Virus record (IMG/VR): IMGVR_UViG_3300009378_000025
Location: 1 to 35,935 of that record
Origin: a virus
Strand: one strand, 5' to 3'
DNA: 35,935 nucleotides
Shown here: piece after piece, positions 28,714-35,527 of the stretch
How the letters are laid out: every line of letters starts with the position of its first letter
Position numbering within the stretch: position 1 is the stretch's first letter
Position numbers and translations under genes: made by a program
The notes under the pieces: generated by a model
Seen by the model: the letters and a program-made list of their open reading frames with translations, nothing else
What the model was told of the DNA's origin: nothing
The model's database searches: none

Positions 28714-29543
28714 TTAAAGGTTTTAAGGAACATTATTTAAAAGAAGCAGCTTCTGAAGAGATTATTATTACGTTTGGTAGATTTAATCCACCAACGAATG
28801 GTCATGAGAAATTACTCGATGTGCTTGCTAAAAACTCTAAGGGTTCCAAGTATAGAGTATATGCTTCTCAATCAGAAGACAAGAAAAAGAATCCATTAGC
28901 CTTTACTGATAAGATTAAATTTATGAGAAAGATGTTTCCTAAACACGCAAGGGCTATTATATTAGATAAGAAGGTACGTAACTTCTTTGATGCACTTGTT
29001 ATTGCATACAATGATGGGTATAAGAAATGTACTATTGTTGTTGGTTCGGATAGAGTATCTGAATTTGATAAGGTATTAAATAAGTATAATGGGAAGAAGG
29101 CCGGCCATGGTTTTTATGACTTCGATGGTGGAGTTAATGTAGTCTCGGCTGGTGAACGCGACCCTGACTCTGATGATGTATCAGGTATGTCTGCTTCTAA
29201 ACTGAGAGCAGCTGCGAAGGACAATGACCTTATTACATTTACAAAGGGTATGCCTAAAGGATTCAAAGGCGCCGAGGCGTTAATGAATGCGGTTAGATCC
29301 GGTATGGGTCTTAAAGAACACTTCTCTTTCAGAAAAGATATTAAATTAGGTAGAACATCATACATCAGAGAGAAATATATTGATGGTGATCTATTTAACT
29401 TAGAAGATAATGTAGTGGTTGTTGAAACATGTGAGACAGGCACTATAAATAAACTATGTAGCAATTATGTAGAAGTTAAATTGGATGAATCAAAAGAAAC
29501 AAAGAACTTTTGGCTCTCCGATATTTGTTTAAATAAGGAATAA
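28710..29543 (+). CDS. Capsid-targeted cytidylyltransferase-like protein
   Basis: A 277-residue protein with leader MIKGFKEHYLKE (L-x-E cleavage after residue 12), then the HxGH-type nucleotidyltransferase core ITFGRFNPPTNGHEKLL (about 21-37), TIVVGSDRV and the ISSTxxR-like GMSASKLRAAAKD (about 161-173). The family includes cytidylyltransferases and NMN adenylyltransferases. Residues about 205-277 form an extra beta-rich domain ending NFWLSDICLN. ATG 28710 overlaps the previous stop (ATGA) and is chosen over GTG 28689 because it exposes the targeting peptide. Confidence 0.75.
   Translation: MIKGFKEHYLKEAASEEIIITFGRFNPPTNGHEKLLDVLAKNSKGSKYRVYASQSEDKKKNPLAFTDKIKFMRKMFPKHARAIILDKKVRNFFDALVIAYNDGYKKCTIVVGSDRVSEFDKVLNKYNGKKAGHGFYDFDGGVNVVSAGERDPDSDDVSGMSASKLRAAAKDNDLITFTKGMPKGFKGAEALMNAVRSGMGLKEHFSFRKDIKLGRTSYIREKYIDGDLFNLEDNVVVVETCETGTINKLCSNYVEVKLDESKETKNFWLSDICLNKE
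29444..29451 (+). promoter_or_regulatory. T4-type late promoter
   Basis: TATAAATA near the end of the nucleotidyltransferase gene, 97 nt before the ATG at 29548. It probably drives the three conserved small genes that follow. Confidence 0.5.
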
Positions 29544-29547
29544 GAAT

Positions 29548-29724
29548 ATGGCACATACAAGAGTAGGTTGGTTAGCAAACGCAACAATGAAGGACAATGG
29601 TATCTTCGCAGACAATGGTGAAATGTTAGTATCAGGTAAGTTTGATTCTGATGCACAAGCAGCATTTAATCCAAAAGCAGCTAAAAAAGAAACTAAGAAA
29701 GCAAAGAAAAAATCTGAAGACTAA
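29548..29724 (+). CDS. Small Lys-rich-tailed protein (58 aa)
   Basis: A 58-residue protein: MAHTRVGWLANATMKDNGIF, then DNGEMLVSGKFDSDAQAAFNP and a tail of alternating Lys/Ala (KAAKKETKKAKKKSED). AAGGAA lies 5-7 nt before the ATG. The basic tail suggests binding to DNA or to an acidic partner. It falls in the late region, so a virion or prohead role is possible. No family is recognised. Confidence 0.65.
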   Translation: MAHTRVGWLANATMKDNGIFADNGEMLVSGKFDSDAQAAFNPKAAKKETKKAKKKSED

Positions 29725-29743
29725 TACATTATGAGATTATATT

Positions 29744-30100
29744 ATGAAATTAACAAAAGACAACTTTGAGCTATATGCTTCTAAGCACTATCAAAGAAGT
29801 AAATGGGTAACGACTGAAGAATTTAAAGGTGATTTAGCTCGTTTCAAATATGTTAATAGATTGATTAATAGATATTATAGGGATGATGATTTAAAAGAAA
29901 GACTTATACTTAATCATATTATTATTTTGGCTAATGGATTTGGCCCAGGGCCAACTGCAAAGATGTTAATGATTAAAATGGATGATTGTTTAAAGCCAAT
30001 TATTAAATCTTTCTTAATTTATCTTAACTATTTACCAGATGAACTATATGTTGATATTCCATTAGATTCAACTATTATTAATGTATTAAGAAAACTATGA
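29744..30100 (+). CDS. Conserved T4-like hypothetical protein (DUF7207-like)
   Basis: A 118-residue helical protein: MKLTKDNFELYASKHYQRSK, FKGDLARFKYVNRLINRYYRDDDLKERLILNHIIILANGFGPGPTAKMLMIK and KSFLIYLNYLPDE. The LKERLILNHIIIL...FG..AT/AKMLM pattern is one I associate with a widespread but uncharacterised T4-like family. Function is unknown. The stop overlaps the next start by 4 nt. Confidence 0.65.
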   Translation: MKLTKDNFELYASKHYQRSKWVTTEEFKGDLARFKYVNRLINRYYRDDDLKERLILNHIIILANGFGPGPTAKMLMIKMDDCLKPIIKSFLIYLNYLPDELYVDIPLDSTIINVLRKL

Positions 30101-30615
30101 GTAAAGCAGTAGATTTATATTTTAGCTTTAGATTTTTAAAGTTATTAACAACCAAATGGAAAGATACAGATGCTTTCTCTGAAGGTGTTATAGACTCTAA
30201 AGGTAAGCTACTTATTAAAGTAAAAGATCTTGAAACAACTGCTCAGAAGGATTCATACTCTGTATTCCATAGATTGGTCTTTAACATTAAGAGACTTATT
30301 GAAAGGGTTCCATTTGGATCATCACAAATTAAATCATACGCCGCGGCTCTATTCTTAATCAGAGAAGAAACTGGTATGGATGAGGAAAATATCTTATCTA
30401 TTTTATCAGAATTAGGTGTTGATACCGACCTATATATCACTGAAGACTCTGAGCTCTTTGAAGTAGGTGATTATATATTGAATGAAGATATATATGGAGC
30501 TTCAAAGGGCACACCAATCACCATTAGTGATACAACAAGTGTGGGTTTCTTCTCTGGAATCCCTATATATAAAACTACAAACAACTTATATATTACCTCA
30601 AATAATATTAAATAA
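30097..30615 (+). CDS. Conserved T4-like hypothetical protein (possible virion component)
   Basis: A 172-residue protein: a helical N-terminal half (MSKAVDLYFSFRFLKLLTTKWKDT, then YSVFHRLVFNIKRLIERVP, FLIREETGMDEENILSILSELG) and a beta-rich C-terminal part (GDYILNEDIYGASKGTPITI). It resembles a family shared by marine T4-like phages that accompanies the previous gene. Function is unknown; the late context suggests a structural role. Confidence 0.6.
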   Translation: MSKAVDLYFSFRFLKLLTTKWKDTDAFSEGVIDSKGKLLIKVKDLETTAQKDSYSVFHRLVFNIKRLIERVPFGSSQIKSYAAALFLIREETGMDEENILSILSELGVDTDLYITEDSELFEVGDYILNEDIYGASKGTPITISDTTSVGFFSGIPIYKTTNNLYITSNNIK

Positions 30616-30618
30616 GGG

Positions 30619-30647
30619 TTTACTTTTAACCTAAAATGTGATATAAT
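30619..30647 (+). promoter_or_regulatory. Early promoter, TTTACTTTT class, for nrdA
   Basis: TTTACT (30619-30624), 17-bp spacer, extended -10 TGATATAAT (TATAAT 30642-30647). A 28-nt leader without an obvious ribosome site leads to nrdA at 30682. Confidence 0.78.
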
Positions 30648-30681
30648 ATAACTATATTACTTGAATTATAGACTATAAATT

Positions 30682-32931
30682 ATGAACCTAGAAGTGACAA
30701 AAAGGGATGGTCATAAAGAACCATTTCACCTATCAAAAATCCACAGAGTCCTAGACTGGGCATGTGAAGGTATTACAGGTGTATCAGTATCAGAAATTGA
30801 GCTTAAAGCAAATGTTCAATTATATGATAACATGGATACAGACCACATCCACGAGTTACTTATTAAAAGCTCGGCTGATTTAATATCAGAACAAACTCCA
30901 AATTACCAATTCGTCGCGGCACGCCTAGTTAATTATAAGCTTCGTAAGCATGTGTATGGTCAATTCGAACCTACCGATGTATGTTCGCATATTGAAAATA
31001 ACATTGCCCTTGGTGTATATGATGATGATATTCTTAACCATTATACCAAAGCAGAATTACAGTATGTAACTGATGAAGTTATTAAGCATGAGAGAGACAT
31101 GGACTTTACTTATGTTGGGATGGAACAATTCAGAGGTAAATACCTAGTTCAAAATAGAACAACAGGTAAGATTTATGAAACACCACAAATGTTATATGCT
31201 ATGATTGCTTTAACATTGTTTGCTTCTTATAATGGTAAACGTATGAAGTATGTAAAAGACTTCTATAATGCCATTTCACAATTTTACATTTCGTTACCAA
31301 CTCCCATCATGGCTGGGGTGCGTACACCGACAAGACAATTTTCATCTTGTGTGGTACTTGAGTCTGATGACTCATTAAACTCTATTAATGCCACAGCTTC
31401 ATCTATTGTCCAATACATTTCAAAGAAGGCTGGTATTGGTATCAATGCGGGTAAAATTAGAGCTGTTGGTTCACATATTGGAGATGGTTCTATTGCCCAC
31501 ACAGGAGTGATACCATTCTTAAAGTATTTTAAAGCAGCTGTTAAATCATGTTCTCAAGGTGGTGTAAGAGGTGGGGCCGCAACAGTATATTTCCCGCTAT
31601 GGCATTTAGAGTTTGAAGACCTTGTTGTATTAAAGAACAATAAGGGTACAGAGGAAACTCGTGTACGTGAACTTGACTACTGTTTCCAATTCAATAAGTT
31701 AATGTATGAAAGACTATTGACTGGTGGTAATATTACGTTCTTCTCTCCAGATGAAGTACCTGGTTTATATGAAGCCTTTGCTGAAGATCAAGATGAGTTC
31801 AAACGCTTATATGAGAAGTATGAAAAGAAAAGAAACATTCGTAAAAAGACATTGCCAGCCCTTGAAGTATTTTCTAAGTTCTTAACAGAAAGAAAAGAGA
31901 CCGGAAGAATATACTTACAGAATATAGATCATGCAAACACTCATGGTTCATTCGATGAAGCAGAAGCTCCTATTAAACAAAGTAACTTATGTTGTGAGAT
32001 TAATCTTCCAGCCTCAGGCCTTGATGATTATAATGATGATGAGAGTGGTGAAATTTCTTTATGTACATTAGCAGCAATCAATTGGGGTATGATTAATGAT
32101 CCTAAAGACTTTGAAAAGTATTGTGACCTATCAGTAAGAGCATTAGATGCATTACTTGATTATCAAAGCTATCCTGTTAAGGCAGCAAAAACATCTACCT
32201 TTAATAGAAGACCTCTTGGTGTAGGTATCATTAACTTTGCTTACTTCCTTGCGAAGAGAGGTCTTAAGTATAATGATGAAGCATTAGAAACTGTCGATGA
32301 ATATGCAGAGGCTTGGTCATATTATCTTATTAAGGCTTCTAATAAATTGGCACAAGATAAAGAAGCATGTCCTAAGTCATGGCAAACAAAATACTCTGAA
32401 GGAGTATTGGCAATTGACACATATAAGAAAGAAGTTGATGAATTGGTTAAGCCACAGGAAAGAATGGATTGGGGTTCGCTTAGAGAAGATTTAAAAGAGT
32501 TTGGCATTCGTAACTCAACTCTTATGGCTCTTATGCCAGCAGAGACAAGTGCTCAAATATCCAATAGTACAAATGGTATTGAACCACCAAGAGCTTTAGT
32601 AAGTTATAAACAAAGTAAAGATGGTGTTATGGCTCAAGTAGTACCTGGTATTCATAACCTTAAAAACAAATATGATCTTCTTTGGGACCAAGAGAGCCCG
32701 GAAGGTTATTTAAAAATTATGGCAGTGCTTCAGAAGTATATCGATCAAGGTATCTCTGTTAACACCAGTTATAATCCGGAACATTATGAAGATAATAAAA
32801 TCCCTATGAGTGTAATGCTTAAGGATCTTATTACATTTTATAAGTACGGTGGGAAACAACTATATTATTTTAATACGAATGATATGGCTGGTGATGTGAG
32901 TGACGATGATTGTACATCATGTAAAATTTAG
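30682..32931 (+). CDS. nrdA: Ribonucleotide reductase large subunit NrdA
   Basis: A 749-residue class I reductase alpha subunit: an N-terminal ATP-cone-like region (first 90 residues, VTKRDGHKEPFHLSKIHR), RQFSSCVVLESDDSLNSI, the active-site SNLCCEINLPA (about 434-444) and the C-terminal redox pair in DDDCTSCKI. T4 NrdA is 754 residues. With NrdB it reduces ribonucleoside diphosphates to dNDPs in the cytoplasm. It is separated from nrdB by the tusE-like gene, a small membrane protein and the tmRNA. Confidence 0.96.
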   Translation: MNLEVTKRDGHKEPFHLSKIHRVLDWACEGITGVSVSEIELKANVQLYDNMDTDHIHELLIKSSADLISEQTPNYQFVAARLVNYKLRKHVYGQFEPTDVCSHIENNIALGVYDDDILNHYTKAELQYVTDEVIKHERDMDFTYVGMEQFRGKYLVQNRTTGKIYETPQMLYAMIALTLFASYNGKRMKYVKDFYNAISQFYISLPTPIMAGVRTPTRQFSSCVVLESDDSLNSINATASSIVQYISKKAGIGINAGKIRAVGSHIGDGSIAHTGVIPFLKYFKAAVKSCSQGGVRGGAATVYFPLWHLEFEDLVVLKNNKGTEETRVRELDYCFQFNKLMYERLLTGGNITFFSPDEVPGLYEAFAEDQDEFKRLYEKYEKKRNIRKKTLPALEVFSKFLTERKETGRIYLQNIDHANTHGSFDEAEAPIKQSNLCCEINLPASGLDDYNDDESGEISLCTLAAINWGMINDPKDFEKYCDLSVRALDALLDYQSYPVKAAKTSTFNRRPLGVGIINFAYFLAKRGLKYNDEALETVDEYAEAWSYYLIKASNKLAQDKEACPKSWQTKYSEGVLAIDTYKKEVDELVKPQERMDWGSLREDLKEFGIRNSTLMALMPAETSAQISNSTNGIEPPRALVSYKQSKDGVMAQVVPGIHNLKNKYDLLWDQESPEGYLKIMAVLQKYIDQGISVNTSYNPEHYEDNKIPMSVMLKDLITFYKYGGKQLYYFNTNDMAGDVSDDDCTSCKI

Positions 32932-32943
32932 GAGAAATATATT

Positions 32944-33231
32944 ATGTTAGAAAGAACAAGTAACGGGTATTTAGTAGACCCATCAATTTGGTCAGAAGAG
33001 ATCATGCATGAAATGGCAAAGGAAGATGATATTGTATTAACTGAATCTATGGTTAATCAAATCTTAAAGGCTAGAGAGTATTTTGATGAGAATTCAAGTG
33101 TACCACCAATTAGAACATTTTCTAAATACGTTGGTATTGATAAGAAGATTCTATTCAAAGAATGGTTAACTGGCCCTATGAAGCCTATTACAAAGTATGG
33201 TGGAATGCCCCAACCGACGGGTTGTGTGTAA
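32944..33231 (+). CDS. tusE-like: TusE/DsrC-family sulfur-relay protein
   Basis: A 95-residue protein of the TusE/DsrC family: N-terminal NGYLVDPSIWSEEIMHEMAKEDDIVLTESM, middle REYFDENSSVPPIRTFSKYVG and terminal GGMPQPTGCV, whose penultimate Cys carries the persulfide. The second, upstream Cys of true DsrC is absent (ITKYGGMP), so it is TusE-like rather than DsrC-like. TusE passes sulfur to MnmA for 2-thiouridine in tRNA wobble positions. GGAG lies 8 nt before the ATG, directly behind nrdA. Another possible role is redox support of NrdA. Confidence 0.85.
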   Translation: MLERTSNGYLVDPSIWSEEIMHEMAKEDDIVLTESMVNQILKAREYFDENSSVPPIRTFSKYVGIDKKILFKEWLTGPMKPITKYGGMPQPTGCV

Positions 33232-33239
33232 AATAAGGG

Positions 33240-33268
33240 TTTACTTTTGAACGAAAATGTGTTATAAT
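33240..33268 (+). promoter_or_regulatory. Early promoter, TTTACTTTT class, upstream of the small membrane protein
   Basis: TTTACT (33240-33245), 17-bp spacer, extended -10 TGTTATAAT (TATAAT 33263-33268). A late promoter follows 15 nt downstream, so the unit may be transcribed both early and late. Confidence 0.8.
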
Positions 33269-33283
33269 ATATTATATAAACAC

Positions 33284-33291
33284 TATAAATA
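33284..33291 (+). promoter_or_regulatory. T4-type late promoter in tandem with an early promoter
   Basis: A perfect TATAAATA octamer in an intergenic gap, 105 nt before the ATG at 33389. Expected late start is just at the base of the hairpin 33297-33313. Confidence 0.65.
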
Positions 33292-33296
33292 AATTA

Positions 33297-33372
33297 GCTA
33301 TTCATTGAATAGCAATGTTTTTCAACAATGGGAGTTGAGAACATCCGAAATGATGTTAAACTATTTTTTAAC
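33297..33372 (+). promoter_or_regulatory. Structured 5' leader with two hairpins
   Basis: Hairpin 1: GCTATTC / GAATAGC with a 3-nt loop (33297-33313), followed by TTTTT at 33318, so it could end early transcripts or protect the 5' end of late mRNA. Hairpin 2: GTTAAA / TTTAAC (33355-33360, 33367-33372). AGGAGA then precedes the ATG at 33389. Confidence 0.45.
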
Positions 33373-33388
33373 AATATAGGAGAAATCT

Positions 33389-33607
33389 ATGTTAGATAAA
33401 GTTGTAGGCTGGATCAAGGCCGGAACTGAAGCAGGTGTAGCATTAATTGCTTTTGCAATTGTATTACAAGTAATCTTCGGTGGAACTGTACCGTTTGTTG
33501 GTGGTGATATCATCGCTACTATTACTGGTATCGTTGCTCAACTTGGTGCTCAAGGTCTAGTTGGTCTTGTTGCGGCTGCTGTACTATACAAGATCTTCGA
33601 TAAGTAA
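33389..33607 (+). CDS. Small two-helix membrane protein
   Basis: A 72-residue protein: MLDKVVGWIKAGTEAGVALI, two hydrophobic spans (about residues 16-32, AGVALIAFAIVLQVIFG, and about 38-67, rich in Ile/Ala/Gly/Val) and a terminal YKIFDK. It has no Cys. The even spacing of Gly and Ala suggests packing of helices in oligomers, as in holins or channel peptides, but it could be another membrane or virion peptide. AGGAGA is 6-7 nt before the ATG, and tandem early and late promoters lie upstream. No family recognised. Confidence 0.65.
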   Translation: MLDKVVGWIKAGTEAGVALIAFAIVLQVIFGGTVPFVGGDIIATITGIVAQLGAQGLVGLVAAAVLYKIFDK

Positions 33608-33712
33608 GATGTGAGAAATCCGTTGAAATATACGGGTCAGTTTTATTAGTTTTTCTGCATAACCCAAAGAACTAAGAACCACTTTCAGACTGAGGATCCT
33701 CGGTCGCTATAA

Positions 33713-34030
33713 TGGAAGATAAGGATTGGCTAAAGTCGATTGAGTGCTTCCACCTAATTTGGTATAAGGCGTGGGTTATAACCATAGCCTTTACCATTTA
33801 CTCTTTATTGGAGTTATGTAGGACACGAGTTCAATTCTCGTCGACTCCACCAATGAAGGCATTGTTCCCCGCAGTGTCTTCTTTAGTGGGGTTGCTAGGT
33901 TTCGACTAGGTAACAGAAGATTTAGAGTTGTAAGACCAAGTAAACGCAAACGCAAATACTTACAGTTTAGCTGCTTAGGACCGGCTAATGGGGATTTAGG
34001 CAGGGTGTTCCTTATTATCAAAACACCCTC
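33713..34030 (+). ncRNA. ssrA: Circularly permuted two-piece tmRNA
   Basis: The tRNA-like 3' end comes first: T arm ACGAG-TTCAATT-CTCGT (33825-33841), acceptor strand CGACTCC, then ACCA ending 33852. After a 35-nt intervening segment, the 5' end GGGGTTG (33888-33894) pairs with CGACTCC and creates the G3-U70 wobble that marks alanine acceptors. D-loop-like TTTCGACTAGG follows. Pairing between the two pieces is seen: GTAAC/GTTAT, AGAGT/ACTCT, GTAA/TTAC. The tag frame lies at 33946-33978. An 8-bp stem AGGGTGTT / AACACCCT (34002-34029) ends the unit. A TATAAT at 33708 and a stem TGGAAG / CTTCCA (33713-33752) stand at the upstream side. Outer boundaries are estimates. This fills the 447-nt gap before nrdB. 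Confidence 0.85.
33946..33978 (+). other. tmRNA proteolysis-tag reading frame
   Basis: GCA resume codon followed by codons for NANTYSLAA and TAG: tag ANANTYSLAA. The bases before the resume codon (AGTAAAC) resemble those of E. coli tmRNA, whose tag is ANDENYALAA. The terminal LAA is the usual ClpXP-recognised ending. Confidence 0.85.
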
Positions 34031-34054
34031 CAACAAATTATAGGGGATTATATT

Positions 34055-35128
34055 ATGCATTCAGTATTTCAAATTAATACTAAAGACTATTTAACTAAAA
34101 CAATGTTCTTTGATGAACCGGTTGATATCGCTCGATACGACCAAGTTAAATATCCACATATCCAAAAGTTACAGGAGAAAATGTCTTCATTCTTTTGGAC
34201 ACCAGATGAGATTGATGTTACAAAGGATAAGATTGACTTTAATAAGTTAACCGAGTCTGAACAACATATCTTTACTGCTAATCTTAAAAGGCAAATACTA
34301 CTTGACTCTGTTCAAGGTAGATCCCCTAACATTGCATTACTTCCGATTTGTTCTTTACCAGAGGTAGAGTTACTTATTGAAACGTGGGCATTCTTTGAGA
34401 CGATTCATTCTAAATCATATACACATTTAATTAGAAATGTATACCCTAATCCATCAATGGTATTTGATGAAATGGTAACCATTAAAGAGATTGTAGAATG
34501 TGGAGATGATGTAAGTAAACACTATGATGCTCTTATTAATTTTAAAGGGAAGTATGGGTCATACGAACATAAGAAAGCTTTATATTTAACAATGATGTCT
34601 ATCTTTATTTTAGAAGGTATCAGATTCTATGTTTCATTCGCATGCTCTTGGGCCTTTGCAGAACTTAAGAAAATGGAAGGCAACGCTAAGATTATTAAGA
34701 TGATTGCAAGAGATGAGAATACTCACTTGTCTGCCTCTATACATATTATCAAAGGTCTTATGAAAGAAGATGAAGACTATGTTAAGATCAAAGATGAAAC
34801 TGAAGATGAAGTGATGGGTATGTTTGCCTCAGCAATTGAACAAGAAAGAGATTGGTGTGACTACCTATTTCAAGGTGGTTCAATGATTGGTCTTAACTCT
34901 AGTTTATTAAAAGAATATATAGAATGGATTGCATCAAAAAGAATTAAAACTGTGGGTTACTCTGTACCTTTTCATGTTAGTAAAGCTAACCCATTACCAT
35001 TTACTGAAAAATGGATTGGTGGTGGTAATGTACAGGTAGCACCCCAAGAAACTGAAATCACCTCTTATGTAATTGGTGGTGTTAAACAAGACGTAGAAGA
35101 AAATACTTTAAAAGGATTAAGTTTATGA
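34055..35128 (+). CDS. nrdB: Ribonucleotide reductase small subunit NrdB
   Basis: A 357-residue beta subunit carrying the di-iron ligands in ETWAFFETIHSKSYTHLI (about 109-126) and IARDENTHLSASIHI, and a Tyr-bearing segment typical of class I. T4 NrdB is 388 residues, in a gene split by an intron; here no intron is present. It supplies the radical to NrdA. AGGGGA lies before the ATG, and the end overlaps glutaredoxin by 4 nt. Confidence 0.95.
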   Translation: MHSVFQINTKDYLTKTMFFDEPVDIARYDQVKYPHIQKLQEKMSSFFWTPDEIDVTKDKIDFNKLTESEQHIFTANLKRQILLDSVQGRSPNIALLPICSLPEVELLIETWAFFETIHSKSYTHLIRNVYPNPSMVFDEMVTIKEIVECGDDVSKHYDALINFKGKYGSYEHKKALYLTMMSIFILEGIRFYVSFACSWAFAELKKMEGNAKIIKMIARDENTHLSASIHIIKGLMKEDEDYVKIKDETEDEVMGMFASAIEQERDWCDYLFQGGSMIGLNSSLLKEYIEWIASKRIKTVGYSVPFHVSKANPLPFTEKWIGGGNVQVAPQETEITSYVIGGVKQDVEENTLKGLSL

Positions 35129-35376
35129 AGAATATTATATGGACAACTAAGTACTGTCCATTTTGCGATAAAGCAAAGAAGATGATGGAAGACAGAGGGA
35201 TGACATTTGAAACTAGATTAGTTGATGGCGAAATGTGGACCTTAGATAATTTATTAACCTATGCACCAGATGCTAGGACCTATCCTCAAGTATGGTTAGG
35301 CGAAAAACATATTGGTGGATGTGATGACCTTGAAGCCCACTTTGCATTACAGGAGATGGGAATAAATGGTTTGTGA
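35125..35376 (+). CDS. nrdC: Glutaredoxin (NrdC-like)
   Basis: An 83-residue thioredoxin-fold protein with active site KYCPFCDKAKKMM (Cys about 11 and 14) and the cis-Pro loop TYPQVWLGEKHIGGCDDL. It would reduce the C-terminal Cys pair of NrdA. ATGA overlap with nrdB confirms a reductase operon. The terminal segment overlaps the zinc-ribbon gene by 11 nt. Confidence 0.9.
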   Translation: MKNIIWTTKYCPFCDKAKKMMEDRGMTFETRLVDGEMWTLDNLLTYAPDARTYPQVWLGEKHIGGCDDLEAHFALQEMGINGL

Positions 35377-35527
35377 ACAATGTAATTCAGAATATGAAAT
35401 TCTGGTTGATGTTGATGGCAAAGAGATGGTATCAGCGCCTGAAATGGAGATTGAAACTCCTTATTGCCCGTTTTGTGGATGTGAATGTGAGGACTGGCGA
35501 GATGGATTCGACGAAGTGGACGTATGA
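35366..35527 (+). CDS. Zinc-ribbon micro-protein (53 aa)
   Basis: MVCEQCNSEYEILVDVDGKE at the start and TPYCPFCGCECED further on give two Cys-x2-Cys knuckles (residues 3/6 and 34/37) typical of a zinc ribbon; the remainder is acidic. It starts inside the glutaredoxin end and ends inside the next gene, both overlaps pointing to coupled translation. A small zinc ribbon of this type may bind nucleic acid or a polymerase; its function is unknown. Confidence 0.7.
   Translation: MVCEQCNSEYEILVDVDGKEMVSAPEMEIETPYCPFCGCECEDWRDGFDEVDV

Noticed and set aside
33712-33909. 65-codon plus-strand open frame
   Set aside because: It runs across the tmRNA acceptor piece; the RNA signals explain this stretch.
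33791-34060. 89-codon minus-strand open frame
   Set aside because: Antisense to the tmRNA; low-complexity translation and no start signal.
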